A stretch of DNA of 39,129 bases from Pseudorhodoplanes sp. (lineage in GTDB: Bacteria; Pseudomonadota; Alphaproteobacteria; Rhizobiales; Xanthobacteraceae), in NCBI GenBank assembly GCA_013388965.1, contig JACAEG010000198.1, forward strand, positions 1 through 39,129, in the 5' to 3' direction. Both the position numbers and the translations under genes were made by a program. Shown here in pieces: positions 1 through 8,622 of the stretch; position 1 is the first letter of the stretch; every line of letters begins with the position of its first letter. The notes under the pieces are model-generated. The model did no database searches, was not told the DNA's origin, and saw nothing but the letters and a program-made list of their open reading frames with translations.

Positions 1-17
1 CCCCCCCCCCCCCCCCC
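1..17. other. Poly-C run at window start
   Basis: Seventeen consecutive C residues open the window, directly before ordinary unique sequence. A G/C homopolymer of this length is unusual in a bacterial chromosome and its terminal position suggests a contig end or sequencing artefact. The 63 bases between it and pstC show no clear Pho box (no CTGTCAT-like repeats) and no recognisable gene. Confidence 0.7.
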
Positions 18-80
18 GCCACTCTTTAGTGCTACAGTCTTGAATTCCGACGAGCTAAGAAAGTCCGGAGCGGTTGGGCC

Positions 81-1448
81 ATGACTCTCCTCTATTTCAG
101 CGGCCTTGTCGCGCTCATCGTCATCGGTTTCCTGTTCGGCCGCGCGCGCGCGGCGGCCAGCGGCAGCATTGCGACGCTGCATTCGCGCCCCAGCTATCAC
201 GGCGCCTTCGTCGTCATCAGCATCGTTGTGCCGATGCTTCTGATTTTCATCGTGGGAGTTCCGCTGGCCGATCGGATCGTGAATTCGCAGGCGATTAGCG
301 CGCTCGATCCGGCGCTTCTGGACGACGAATTGCGGCGCGGCGCGGCCTTGCGAGATATCGGTGCCGTCGCGACCGGGCGCTACAGCGGCGAGCCTTCGGC
401 TGCGCTCAAGAATGCCGCCGATACCTATGCCTCGCTGCATGCATGGACCAGTACGCTGATCGTCGGCGGCGGCTGGGTATTCGGGCTTCTGGGTCTGGCT
501 TTCGGCCTGCGCTCGTTGTCGGCGCAGTTCCGCGCGCGCAACAATGTCGAGCGGGTAGTCAAGATACTCCTGTTCGCCGCGGCGAGCGTGGCGGTGCTGA
601 CAACCGTCGGAATCGTGTTTTCAGTCTTGTTCGAGACCATTCGCTTTTTCCAGAAGGTCTCGCCAGTTGAATTTCTTTTCGGTCTGCAATGGAGCCCGCA
701 GATCGCGATGCGCGCCGACCAGGGCGGCGGAGGCGGTGCGTTCGGCATCGTTCCCCTGGTCGTCGGAACATTCCTCATCACATTCATCGCGATACTGATC
801 GCGGGTCCGATCGGCCTTTTCGCGGCCATTTACATGGCGGAGTATTCTTCGCCGCGATTTCGGGCGATTGCCAAGCCGATTCTCGAGATTCTGGCGGGTA
901 TTCCCACCGTGGTACTCGGGTTCTTCGCAGCCCTTTCGCTCGCGCCCTGGGTGCGCGGCACCGGCGAGGCGCTGGGGCTCAACGTCGCTTCCGAAAGCGC
1001 TCTCGCTGCCGGAATCGTCATGGGGATGATGATCATCCCCTTCGTGTCCTCGCTGTCGGATGACGTCATCAATGCGGTACCGCAGTCCCTGCGCGACGGT
1101 TCCTACGCAATGGGATCGACGAAGTCCGAGACCATCAAGAAGGTCGTTCTGCCGGCGGCATTCGGCGGCATCGTCTCGGCGATGATGCTCGCCATCAGCC
1201 GCGCGGTCGGCGAGACCATGATCGTGGTGATGGCCGCGGGCCTCGCCGCAAACCTCACCTTCAATCCGCTCGAGGCGGTCACCACCTTCACGGTACAGAT
1301 CAAGACCATTCTGGTCGGCGACCAGGAATTCGACAGCGCCAAGACGCTTGCGGCCTTCGCGCTCGGCTTTGTGCTTTTCTTCTTCACTCTGACGCTCAAC
1401 GTCATCGCGCTTCAGATCGTCAAACGGTATCGTGAGCAATATGACTGA
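81..1448 (+). CDS. pstC: Phosphate ABC transporter permease PstC
   Basis: Inner-membrane permease of the high-affinity phosphate importer PstSCAB, pairing with PstA. The 455-residue protein has an N-terminal membrane segment (about 1-22), further hydrophobic segments, and a C-terminal binding-protein-dependent permease domain. The cytoplasmic coupling motif that contacts the ATPase is visible around residues 346-385 (GSTKSETIKKVVLPAAFGG, then SRAVGETM). It is longer than the E. coli protein (about 320 residues) because of an N-terminal extension, as is usual in alphaproteobacterial PstC. It overlaps the start of pstA. The substrate-binding gene pstS would be expected upstream but the window begins 80 bases before this gene. 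Confidence 0.95.
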   Translation: MTLLYFSGLVALIVIGFLFGRARAAASGSIATLHSRPSYHGAFVVISIVVPMLLIFIVGVPLADRIVNSQAISALDPALLDDELRRGAALRDIGAVATGRYSGEPSAALKNAADTYASLHAWTSTLIVGGGWVFGLLGLAFGLRSLSAQFRARNNVERVVKILLFAAASVAVLTTVGIVFSVLFETIRFFQKVSPVEFLFGLQWSPQIAMRADQGGGGGAFGIVPLVVGTFLITFIAILIAGPIGLFAAIYMAEYSSPRFRAIAKPILEILAGIPTVVLGFFAALSLAPWVRGTGEALGLNVASESALAAGIVMGMMIIPFVSSLSDDVINAVPQSLRDGSYAMGSTKSETIKKVVLPAAFGGIVSAMMLAISRAVGETMIVVMAAGLAANLTFNPLEAVTTFTVQIKTILVGDQEFDSAKTLAAFALGFVLFFFTLTLNVIALQIVKRYREQYD

Positions 1449-3282
1449 TGTGGCCATCGCCGGTAGAAGAACCCTCGACGTAACGTCCGACGCCGCGCGC
1501 GCGCGCATTCGCAGTCGTTACCGTGCAGAGGCCAGGTTCAAGGCCTATGGCCTCATCGCTATCGGGCTTACGGCTGTCTTTCTCATTGTTGTCCTGACGG
1601 ACATCGTGATGAAGGGCATTCCCGCCTTCACGCAGAACTGGCTCCAGCTCGAAGTGAAGGTGGACCCGGCGGAGATCGATCCGCAAGGCACCAAGGACCC
1701 CGCCGTTGTCCGGTCTGGAGATTTTGCTCTGCTCGTACGGAACGCATTGCGGGCCCAGTTTCCGAACGTCACCGACAGGGCCGGACGGCGTCAGCTTGAC
1801 GGCCTGCTGTCATCCGGCGCCCCGGATGTGCTGCGGGAGCGCGTGGTCGCGGACCCTGCCTTGATCGGACAGACCGTGCGCGTTCCCGTGCTGCTGTCCG
1901 ACGATGCCGACCTGTATTTCAAGGGGATCGGCACCAGGATTACCCAGGTCCCGGGGAGAGGCACGGCCACACCCAGTGGGACGGAAGGCAACGTTACGAT
2001 CCGCACGTCGGCGGACGATTTCTCGGCCAGCCTCCTGGGCGTGAAGCGCGAAATCTCGGAGCGCGCCCGCGCCGAGCGCGCCGAGGCGGCGCGGCTGCGC
2101 CAGTTCGAGGGACGCGCACGCGCGCGAGTACAGGAACTCGGTCCGCAACTCTCGGCCGCACGCGCGTCCGGCAACGCGCAGCGGATCGCTTCGCTCGAAG
2201 GCGAGTTGAACAAGGCGACCGCCGATGCCGAAGGGCTCGGGCAGAAGGCAAAGGAGCTTGAGGATTCGGCTGCTGCCCTGCAGGCGCGTTTCGACAACAA
2301 GTCCGGCGCCGAAGAGCTCACGGGCAACCTGCCGAGCCTTCTGGTGGCCATTAATGGCGGCCTGGTGAAGGTGCTGACCGTCGGCGAGACCGAGGTCTCC
2401 GGCACGGTATTGTTGCCGCTTTCATCGGCGGCGCCTGCTGCGCCCGGCGCGTGGGACATCCGGACATTCCACACGCCTGAATCAAATCGGCGCGTCAATG
2501 ACCGTGAGGTAGCCTGGCTTGAGGCGCTGAAGGCCCGTGGTCTTGTCGAGAGCCGCTTCAACTGGCAGTTTTTCACGTCAGGTGACAGCCGCGAGCCCGA
2601 GCTTGCGGGAATTCGCGGGGCGCTGGTCGGCTCAGCGTTGACTCTCTTCGTCACCCTCATCCTCTGTCTTCCGATCGGAGTCGCCGGCGCGATCTATCTC
2701 GAGGAATTCGCACCGAAGAACCGGCTGACCGAGGTCATCGAAGTCAACATCAACAATCTCGCCGCCGTGCCGTCTATTGTGTTCGGCCTGCTCGGGCTTG
2801 CGGTCTTTCTCAACTTCTTCGGCCTGCCGCGTTCCGCGCCGCTCGTCGGCGGACTTGTGCTGGCGCTGCTGGTGCTGCCGACCATCATCATCGCTGCGCG
2901 TGCCGCGCTCAAGGCGGTGCCGCCCTCGATCAAGGAAGCTGCCCTTGGCGTCGGCGCCTCGCACCAGCAGGCGATCTTTCATCACGTGCTGCCGCTCGCC
3001 ATGCCCGGCATCATGACCGGCACCATTATCGGAATGGCGCACGCGCTGGGCGAAACGGCGCCGCTGCTGATGATCGGCATGGTCGCCTTCATCGTGGAGC
3101 CGGCATTGAGCGTCACCGATGCCGCCACGGTGCTGCCCGTGCAGATCTATCTCTGGTCCGACCTGCCGGAGATTGCCTTCCAGGCCAAGACGGCAGCCGC
3201 AATCATTGTCCTGCTGGCCTTCCTCTTTGTCATGAATGGAACCGCCATCTTCCTGCGCCGCCGCTTCGAGCGGCGCTGGTAA
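1441..3282 (+). CDS. pstA: Phosphate ABC transporter permease PstA with enlarged periplasmic insert
   Basis: Second permease subunit of PstSCAB. I chose the ATG at 1441, which overlaps the pstC stop by 8 bases; an in-frame GTG at 1432 is the alternative. Counting from the GTG (616 residues), there is a membrane segment at about 38-60, a very large extracytoplasmic region at about 61-390, then a permease domain from about 393. That domain carries the coupling motif [12 protein letters not shown] and [11 protein letters not shown]. Alphaproteobacterial PstA normally has a periplasmic N-terminal domain (DUF3333-type) and totals roughly 430 residues. Here an extra stretch at about 200-290, rich in Ala, Arg, Glu and Leu, reads as a long charged alpha-helical coiled coil. 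The reading frame is open throughout and the flanking domains are intact. Confidence 0.93.
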   Translation: MTDVAIAGRRTLDVTSDAARARIRSRYRAEARFKAYGLIAIGLTAVFLIVVLTDIVMKGIPAFTQNWLQLEVKVDPAEIDPQGTKDPAVVRSGDFALLVRNALRAQFPNVTDRAGRRQLDGLLSSGAPDVLRERVVADPALIGQTVRVPVLLSDDADLYFKGIGTRITQVPGRGTATPSGTEGNVTIRTSADDFSASLLGVKREISERARAERAEAARLRQFEGRARARVQELGPQLSAARASGNAQRIASLEGELNKATADAEGLGQKAKELEDSAAALQARFDNKSGAEELTGNLPSLLVAINGGLVKVLTVGETEVSGTVLLPLSSAAPAAPGAWDIRTFHTPESNRRVNDREVAWLEALKARGLVESRFNWQFFTSGDSREPELAGIRGALVGSALTLFVTLILCLPIGVAGAIYLEEFAPKNRLTEVIEVNINNLAAVPSIVFGLLGLAVFLNFFGLPRSAPLVGGLVLALLVLPTIIIAARAALKAVPPSIKEAALGVGASHQQAIFHHVLPLAMPGIMTGTIIGMAHALGETAPLLMIGMVAFIVEPALSVTDAATVLPVQIYLWSDLPEIAFQAKTAAAIIVLLAFLFVMNGTAIFLRRRFERRW

Positions 3283-3305
3283 GGTCGAAGCGAGGAGCTG
3301 TGAAT

Positions 3306-4124
3306 ATGGATGCCATGATCCGGACCGCGACGAAGCCAGGCCCCACGAGCGTGCCCGGCACGACGTCGACCGCCAAGGTCGTTGCGCGCGACGTCAACGT
3401 CTATTACGGCGAGAAGCACGCCCTGAAGAATGTCGGCATCGATATTCCCGAGCGCTCGGTGACCGCCTTTATCGGCCCCTCCGGCTGCGGCAAGTCGACG
3501 TTTCTGCGCTGCATCAACCGCATGAATGACACCATTCCCGTTGCGCGGGTGACCGGCCTGATCGAGATCGACGGCCAGGATATCTACGACAAGTCGCTCG
3601 ATGTCGTGCAATTGCGCGCCCGCGTCGGCATGGTGTTCCAGAAGCCCAATCCCTTCCCCAAATCGATCTACGAGAATGTCGCCTACGGGCCCCGCATTCA
3701 CGGCCTTGCGGCCTCGAAATCGGAGCTCGACGGGATCGTCGAAACCAGCCTGAAAAAGGCCGGCCTGTGGGATGAGGTGAAGGACCGGCTGAGCGATTCC
3801 GGAACCGGCCTTTCGGGCGGCCAACAGCAGCGGCTTTGCATTGCCCGCGCGATCGCCGTCAGTCCGGAGGTCATCCTGATGGACGAGCCCTGTTCGGCGC
3901 TCGACCCGATCGCAACCGCGCGCATCGAAGAGCTGATGGATGAGCTGCGGGAGAATTTCACGATGATCATCGTCACCCATTCGATGCAGCAGGCCGCGCG
4001 CGTCTCGCAGCGGACCGCCTTCTTCCATCTCGGCATACTGGTCGAGGAGGGTCCGACCGAGACGATCTTCACCAATCCGACCGATCAGCGCACGCAGGAC
4101 TACATCACCGGCCGCTTCGGCTGA
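3306..4124 (+). CDS. pstB: Phosphate ABC transporter ATP-binding protein PstB
   Basis: Cytoplasmic ATPase that powers PstCA. The ATG at 3306 lies 8 bases after AGGAG (3293-3297); an in-frame GTG at 3300 is too close to that site. In the resulting 272 residues the Walker A motif GPSGCGKST is at 57-65. The signature [15 protein letters not shown] and Walker [14 protein letters not shown] follow in order, with the switch histidine in [10 protein letters not shown]. The C terminus ([10 protein letters not shown]) is typical of PstB. It lies 23 bases after pstA and 32 bases before phoU, in the conserved pst-phoU order. Confidence 0.97.
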   Translation: MDAMIRTATKPGPTSVPGTTSTAKVVARDVNVYYGEKHALKNVGIDIPERSVTAFIGPSGCGKSTFLRCINRMNDTIPVARVTGLIEIDGQDIYDKSLDVVQLRARVGMVFQKPNPFPKSIYENVAYGPRIHGLAASKSELDGIVETSLKKAGLWDEVKDRLSDSGTGLSGGQQQRLCIARAIAVSPEVILMDEPCSALDPIATARIEELMDELRENFTMIIVTHSMQQAARVSQRTAFFHLGILVEEGPTETIFTNPTDQRTQDYITGRFG

Positions 4125-4156
4125 GGCCGCCGGAACCAGAATTCGCGAGGAGCAAG

Positions 4157-4873
4157 ATGGTGGCACAACACACTGCAAAGGCCTTCGACGCGGACCTTGA
4201 GGATCTCACCCGCAAGGTGGCCGAGATGGGCGGGATGGCGGAAAAGGAGATCGCCGATTCCGTCGCTGCGCTCGCCAGGCGCGACCCCAATCTCGCCCAG
4301 CGCGTCATCGCGGCGGATGAATCGGTCGATGTGCTGCAGCGGGAAATCGAGGAAAAGGCGATCCTGACCATCGCGCGCCGGCAGCCGATGGCGGTCGACC
4401 TGCGCGAAGTTGTCGGCGCGCTGCGGGTTGCCAACGATCTTGAGCGGATCGGCGATCTCGCCAAGAACATCGCCAAGCGGAGCCTCGCGCTGGAGGGGGA
4501 ATTCCCGACCCAGAAGCTGGCCCGCGGCGTCGAGCATATCGCCTCGCTGGTGCTCGCCCAGCTCAAGCAGGTGCTCGATTCCTACGCCACCCGCGATGTA
4601 GCGAAGGCGCTGGCGGTCTGGAGGAACGACGAAGAAGTCGATGCGATGTGCACGTCGCTGTTCCGCGAGCTCCTCACCTACATGATGGAAGACCCGCGCA
4701 ACATCACCTTCTGCATCCATCTGATGTTCTGCGCCAAGAACATCGAGCGCATGGGCGACCATGCCACCAACATCGCCGAAACCATCCATTTCATGATCGA
4801 GGGGCGGCCGATCGAGGGAATGCGCCCCAAGGGCGACACCACCGCCTTCGCGCCGATCCCCGCAAAGGTCTGA
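4157..4873 (+). CDS. phoU: Phosphate signalling protein PhoU
   Basis: Accessory protein that links PstSCAB transport activity to the PhoR/PhoB two-component system and restrains the Pho response when phosphate is plentiful. The 238-residue protein is of normal length and shows the internal duplication of the family: two helical-bundle repeats, each with a metal-binding signature (ERIGDLAKNIAKR in the first half, ERMGDHATNIAE in the second). The start is preceded by GCGAGGAGCAAG, a good ribosome-binding site. Position between pstB and phoB is the standard alphaproteobacterial arrangement. Confidence 0.96.
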   Translation: MVAQHTAKAFDADLEDLTRKVAEMGGMAEKEIADSVAALARRDPNLAQRVIAADESVDVLQREIEEKAILTIARRQPMAVDLREVVGALRVANDLERIGDLAKNIAKRSLALEGEFPTQKLARGVEHIASLVLAQLKQVLDSYATRDVAKALAVWRNDEEVDAMCTSLFRELLTYMMEDPRNITFCIHLMFCAKNIERMGDHATNIAETIHFMIEGRPIEGMRPKGDTTAFAPIPAKV

Positions 4874-4886
4874 TTGAGTCGAACGC

Positions 4887-5597
4887 ATGAACGGGCAGTC
4901 CGCACGCATCATGATTGTGGAGGACGAGGAGCCGCTTACGCTGCTGCTTCGCTACAATCTGGAATCGGAGGGCTACGACGTCGATACCGTGGCGCGCGGC
5001 GACGACGCCGATACGCGCCTGAAGGAGGCCGTGCCCGACCTGATCGTGCTGGACTGGATGCTGCCGGGCCTTTCGGGCATCGAGTTGTGCCGGAGGTTGC
5101 GGGCGCGTCCGGAGACGCGCGCGCTGCCGATCATCATGCTGACCGCGCGCGGCGAGGAGAGCGAGCGGGTGCGCGGGCTCTCCACCGGCGCGGACGACTA
5201 TATCGTCAAGCCGTTCTCAGTGCCGGAACTGCTTGCGCGCGTGCGCGCGCTGCTGCGGCGCGCCAAGCCCGAGCGCATGGCCGACGTGCTGTCGCTCGGC
5301 GAGATCGAGCTCGACCGTGTGCGCAAGCGCGTCTCGCGCAGCGGTCGCGATATCGATCTCGGTCCAACCGAATACCGGCTCCTGGAATTTCTGATGGAGC
5401 GTCCCGGCCGCGTCTTCACGCGCGAGCAATTGCTCAACGGGGTCTGGGGCAGCGATGTCTATATCGACGAGCGCACCGTCGATGTGCATGTCGGGCGCCT
5501 GCGCAAGGCGCTCAACCGCGGCCGCGAGAACGATCCGATCCGCACCGTGCGCGGCTCGGGCTATTCGATCGACGACCGCTTCGGCAAGGCGAGCTGA
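4887..5597 (+). CDS. phoB: Phosphate regulon response regulator PhoB
   Basis: OmpR/PhoB-class response regulator that activates phosphate-starvation genes after phosphorylation by PhoR. Of 236 residues, 1-120 form the receiver domain, with the phospho-acceptor Asp56 in LIVLDWMLPG, switch Thr86 in MLTARG and Lys108 in IVKPFS. Residues from about 135 form the winged-helix DNA-binding domain (GPTEYRLLEFLMERPGRVF, then RTVDVHVGRLRKAL and RTVRGSGYSI). It starts 13 bases after phoU and is likely cotranscribed with it. No phoR lies downstream; the next gene is convergent gcrA, only 4 bases away. Confidence 0.95.
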   Translation: MNGQSARIMIVEDEEPLTLLLRYNLESEGYDVDTVARGDDADTRLKEAVPDLIVLDWMLPGLSGIELCRRLRARPETRALPIIMLTARGEESERVRGLSTGADDYIVKPFSVPELLARVRALLRRAKPERMADVLSLGEIELDRVRKRVSRSGRDIDLGPTEYRLLEFLMERPGRVFTREQLLNGVWGSDVYIDERTVDVHVGRLRKALNRGRENDPIRTVRGSGYSIDDRFGKAS

Positions 5598-5601
5598 GCG
5601 C

Positions 5602-6111
5602 TCAGTCTCGCGCGGGCCGGCGATCGCGCCGCGCGGCCGGCGGCTGGTAGGCCACCCGCGAATGGAAGCCGCAATAGGGGTGACCCGCCACCGGCTTGCC
5701 GCCGCAGAAGTAGAAATCCTGCTGCGACGGGTCGCCGATCGGCCAGCGGCACGTGTCCTCGTTCAGTTCGAGCAGGGTCCGGCGCTGCCCCATCGGAATG
5801 ACATTCTCGACCGGCTGAGGCTCGGCTTCGATGTCGTAATCGTAGGCATAGGCCCGCGCGAGCGCGGTGTTGCCTCTCGTTGCCGGCCGGGAGGTCCGCA
5901 GCATGTGCGGCTGGCGCACCTTGCGTGGTCGTTGGGCGGCCGACGAGGACGGGGTCTTGGCCCGTCCGGACAGTCCGAGGCGGTGAACCTTGCCGATGAC
6001 CGCGTTCCGGGTGATCCCGCCCAGCTCGGCGGCAATCTGGCTCGCCGAAAGCCCCTCGGCCCACAATTTCTTCAATTGCTCAACGCGTTCGTCAGTCCAG
6101 CCGATCATCAT
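5602..6111 (-). CDS. gcrA: Cell-cycle regulator GcrA
   Basis: Alphaproteobacterial transcription factor that in Caulobacter binds sigma-70 RNA polymerase and activates promoters carrying CcrM-methylated GANTC sites. The N-terminal signature is unmistakable: [20 protein letters not shown], then [20 protein letters not shown], forming the helix-turn-helix-like DNA-binding region. A low-complexity basic linker follows, then a conserved C-terminal segment ([18 protein letters not shown] and [13 protein letters not shown]) with paired Cys/His residues, as in the family. About 169 residues; two adjacent ATG codons (6111, 6108) are possible starts. The gene is convergent with phoB, with only 4 bases between the stops. 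Confidence 0.95.
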   Translation of the reverse strand: MMIGWTDERVEQLKKLWAEGLSASQIAAELGGITRNAVIGKVHRLGLSGRAKTPSSSAAQRPRKVRQPHMLRTSRPATRGNTALARAYAYDYDIEAEPQPVENVIPMGQRRTLLELNEDTCRWPIGDPSQQDFYFCGGKPVAGHPYCGFHSRVAYQPPAARRDRRPARD

Positions 6112-6392
6112 CAAGTCTCTCCCGAATGCGTCCGCCTGCCGGCGGAATCCATTCCCCTCGTCGGGCCGCCTGTCCTGGCCGCCCTCCGCAACGCCCTGCC
6201 GTCAAGTCTCGAAATCTAGGTCCGCCGCACGAGATGTCGTATCCGACAAGGCGAACGCTACAATATGGCGTGACTCGCGCGCAAGAGTCCGGGACCGGCG
6301 CGTCCCCACCAAACATGCCGCAATCCGGCGCTTTCCACTGCTACTTCAGCAAGGGCCGTTGAAAAGCCGCGCTTCACTTCCCGGGGCGGACG

Positions 6393-6420
6393 TTGACAGC
6401 AGGCCGCGCGGCAATAAAAT
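6393..6420 (+). promoter_or_regulatory. Sigma-70-like promoter of argD-argF-hslO
   Basis: A perfect -35 box TTGACA (6393-6398) is separated by 16 bases from TAAAAT (6415-6420), which matches TATAAT at five of six positions. Transcription would begin near 6427, about 55 bases before the argD start. It is one of the best consensus promoters in the window. Confidence 0.7.
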
Positions 6421-6428
6421 GTCCAAAA

Positions 6429-6450
6429 GTGCCGCCCGAAGAGGCGGCAC
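6429..6450 (+). promoter_or_regulatory. Leader hairpin at 5' end of the argD mRNA
   Basis: GTGCCGCC (6429-6436) and GGCGGCAC (6443-6450) form a perfect 8-bp GC-rich stem with a 6-base loop, followed at once by ATTTCATTTT. It lies right at the predicted transcript start and 31 bases upstream of the argD start codon. The shape resembles an intrinsic terminator/attenuator or a 5' mRNA-stabilising hairpin; the sequence alone does not decide. No leader peptide with arginine codons was seen. Confidence 0.5.
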
Positions 6451-6481
6451 ATTTCATTTTCGCACATTCCGGACGCGCGCT

Positions 6482-7687
6482 GTGGCCTCGCATCTATTGC
6501 CGACTTACATCCGTGCCGACCTCGCTTTCGAGCGGGGCGAGGGCGCCTGGCTCACGGCGACCAATGGCGAGCGCTACCTGGATTTCGGGTCCGGCGTCGC
6601 TGTCAACGCGCTGGGGCACGCGCATCCCCGGCTCGTCGCGGCGATCACCGACCAGGCGCAAAAGGTGTGGCACGTCTCGAACCTGTTCCAGATTCCGCAG
6701 GCCGAGAGGCTCGCCGCGCGGCTGTGCGAGGCGAGCTTCGCCGACAAGGTCTTCTTCGCCAATTCCGGCGCCGAGGCGCTGGAATGCGTGATCAAGACGG
6801 CGCGCAAATACCACGCCGTCAGCGGCCATCCGGAAAAATTCCGCATCATCACATTCGAGGGCGCGTTCCACGGGCGCACGCTGGCGACGCTCGCGGCGGG
6901 CGGCCAGAAGAAATATCTCGAAGGCTTCGGCCCCGTCGTCGAAGGCTTCGATCAGGTGCCGTTCGGCGATCTCGACGCGGTAAAGGCCGCGATCGGCGCG
7001 AACACGGCCGCTATCCTGATCGAACCGATCATGGGCGAGGGCGGCGTGCGCGTCGTCCCCAATCAGTTTCTGAAGGCGCTGCGCGAACTCTGCGATCGCC
7101 ACGGGCTGCTGCTCGCCTATGACGAGGTGCAGACCGGCATGGGCCGCACCGGGGAATTGTTCGCCTATCAGCGCACCGGGGCCGCCCCCGACATCATGGG
7201 CCTCGCCAAGGGACTCGGCGGCGGCTTTCCCATCGGCGCCTGCCTTGCGACGGCCGAGGCCGCGAAGGGCATGACCGCGGGCACGCATGGCTCGACCTTC
7301 GGCGGCAATCCTCTCGGCACGGCCGTCGGCAACGCGGTGCTGGATGTCCTGCTGTCGCCGGGCTTTCTGGACAATGTCAGGAAGACCTCGCTGCTGCTGA
7401 AACAGCGGCTGGCTGAGGTCAAGGACAAGTACCCGACCGTCATTTCCGAAATCCGCGGCGAAGGATTGCTGCTCGGACTGCAGGCCGTGGTGCCAAATGG
7501 CGATCTCGTGGCCGAATTCCGCAACGAGAAGCTGCTCGCCATCGCGGCGGGCGACAATGTCGTGCGGCTGCTGCCGCCGCTGATCGTCGGCGAGGCGGAA
7601 GTGGCGGAAGCGGTCGGCATGATCGACCGTGCCTGCGCCCGGATTGCGCGCACCAGGGCCGCGTCGGCCAAGGAAGCGGTCGCATGA
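6482..7687 (+). CDS. argD: Acetylornithine aminotransferase ArgD
   Basis: Class III PLP-dependent aminotransferase of arginine biosynthesis, converting N-acetylglutamate semialdehyde to N-acetylornithine (often also acting in lysine synthesis). Family landmarks in order: [16 protein letters not shown] near the N terminus, [20 protein letters not shown], the [10 protein letters not shown] loop, the cofactor-binding [11 protein letters not shown], and the PLP lysine in [12 protein letters not shown]. The frame is open far upstream, but homologous sequence begins at about [20 protein letters not shown], so I chose GTG at 6482 (401 residues). An ATG at 6419 overlaps the promoter -10 box and would translate the leader hairpin, so it is unlikely. 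The stop overlaps the argF start (ATGA). Confidence 0.94.
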   Translation: MASHLLPTYIRADLAFERGEGAWLTATNGERYLDFGSGVAVNALGHAHPRLVAAITDQAQKVWHVSNLFQIPQAERLAARLCEASFADKVFFANSGAEALECVIKTARKYHAVSGHPEKFRIITFEGAFHGRTLATLAAGGQKKYLEGFGPVVEGFDQVPFGDLDAVKAAIGANTAAILIEPIMGEGGVRVVPNQFLKALRELCDRHGLLLAYDEVQTGMGRTGELFAYQRTGAAPDIMGLAKGLGGGFPIGACLATAEAAKGMTAGTHGSTFGGNPLGTAVGNAVLDVLLSPGFLDNVRKTSLLLKQRLAEVKDKYPTVISEIRGEGLLLGLQAVVPNGDLVAEFRNEKLLAIAAGDNVVRLLPPLIVGEAEVAEAVGMIDRACARIARTRAASAKEAVA

Positions 7688-8622
7688 GCGCAAACGGCAT
7701 CCGGCACTTCATCGACCTGATAGATATCCCCAAGGCCGACTTGCGGGGCATGATCGAATCCGCGATCGCGATGAAGTCGCAGCGCAAGCAGAATCGCGCC
7801 ACGGCCGCGAAGCCGCTCGAGGGACTGACGCTCGCGATGGTGTTCGACAAGCCGTCGACGCGCACGCGCGTATCCTTCGATGTCGCGATGCAGCAGCTCG
7901 GCGGCCAGACCGTGGTGCTGACCGGCCAGGAAATGCAGCTCGGACGCGGCGAGACCATCGCCGATACCGCGCGCGTGATGTCGCGCTTCGTCGATTGCAT
8001 CATGATCCGCACGCTCGACCACGAGACGGTGGCTGAGCTCGCCGAGTTCGCGACTGTCCCGGTCATCAACGGACTGACCAAGCGTTCGCATCCCTGTCAG
8101 GTGCTGGCGGACGTGATGACGTTCGAGGAGCATCGCGGGCCGATCAGGGGACGCAAGGTAGCCTGGACCGGCGACTGCAACAACGTGCTCGCGTCCTGGA
8201 TGCATGCTGCGGAGCGGTTCGAGTTCCGGCTCAAGGTTGGAAGTCCGCAGGAATTGTGGCCGCAGCCCTGGCTGATGGACTGGGTCAAATCCTCGGGCGC
8301 GGCGATCGAGATCGGGACCGACCCGGACGAGGCCGTCCGGGATGCCGATTGCGTTGTCACCGATACCTGGGTGTCGATGGGCGACGAGAAAACGCAGGCC
8401 AACAGGCACAACCTGCTGCGGCCCTATCAGGTGAACCGCAAGCTGATGGCCAACGCGAGGCCGGACGCCCTGTTCATGCATTGCCTGCCCGCGCATCGCG
8501 GAGAGGAAGTCACGGACGAGGTGATGGACGGCCCCAATTCCGTGGTTTTCGACGAAGCCGAGAACCGCTTGCATGCGCAGAAGGGCATTCTTACTTGGTG
8601 CCTGAATGCGGCCATGCGATGA
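7684..8622 (+). CDS. argF: Ornithine carbamoyltransferase ArgF
   Basis: Catalyses carbamoyl phosphate plus ornithine to citrulline, the sixth step of arginine synthesis, in the cytoplasm. The 312-residue protein has the carbamoyl-phosphate motif STRTR at 58-62, HPCQ at 136-139, the ornithine-binding VSMGDE segment and the [10 protein letters not shown] motif near the C terminus. It is coupled to argD by a 4-base ATGA overlap and to hslO by another. The anabolic rather than catabolic role follows from the argD linkage; no arcA or arcC is present. Confidence 0.96.
   Translation: MSANGIRHFIDLIDIPKADLRGMIESAIAMKSQRKQNRATAAKPLEGLTLAMVFDKPSTRTRVSFDVAMQQLGGQTVVLTGQEMQLGRGETIADTARVMSRFVDCIMIRTLDHETVAELAEFATVPVINGLTKRSHPCQVLADVMTFEEHRGPIRGRKVAWTGDCNNVLASWMHAAERFEFRLKVGSPQELWPQPWLMDWVKSSGAAIEIGTDPDEAVRDADCVVTDTWVSMGDEKTQANRHNLLRPYQVNRKLMANARPDALFMHCLPAHRGEEVTDEVMDGPNSVVFDEAENRLHAQKGILTWCLNAAMR

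Larger units (their letters stand above)
6112..6481. other. Intergenic region gcrA/argD, 370 bp
   Basis: This gap carries the 5' flanks of divergent gcrA and argD. It contains an argD promoter and a leader hairpin (listed separately) and three GANTC sites: GAATC at 6145-6149, GACTC at 6272-6276 and GAGTC at 6285-6289. The last two form an inverted repeat with an 8-base spacer. Open frames crossing it lack family resemblance. I could not identify a convincing gcrA core promoter by eye. Confidence 0.6.

Noticed and set aside
1-80. Pho box upstream of pstC
   Set aside because: No CTGTCAT-like direct repeat is present in the short upstream sequence available; the operon promoter probably lies outside the window.
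621-1508. Long reverse-strand open frame (295 codons) antisense to pstC
   Set aside because: Highly charged low-complexity translation with no family features; opposite an unambiguous pstC. Typical shadow frame in GC-rich DNA.
6419-6481. Upstream ATG for argD at 6419
   Set aside because: It overlaps the promoter -10 box and would require translating the leader hairpin, in a region where family similarity is absent.
7168-8574. 468-codon reverse open frame antisense to argD and argF
   Set aside because: Both sense genes have complete catalytic motifs; the antisense translation is Arg/His/Asp-rich without domain resemblance.
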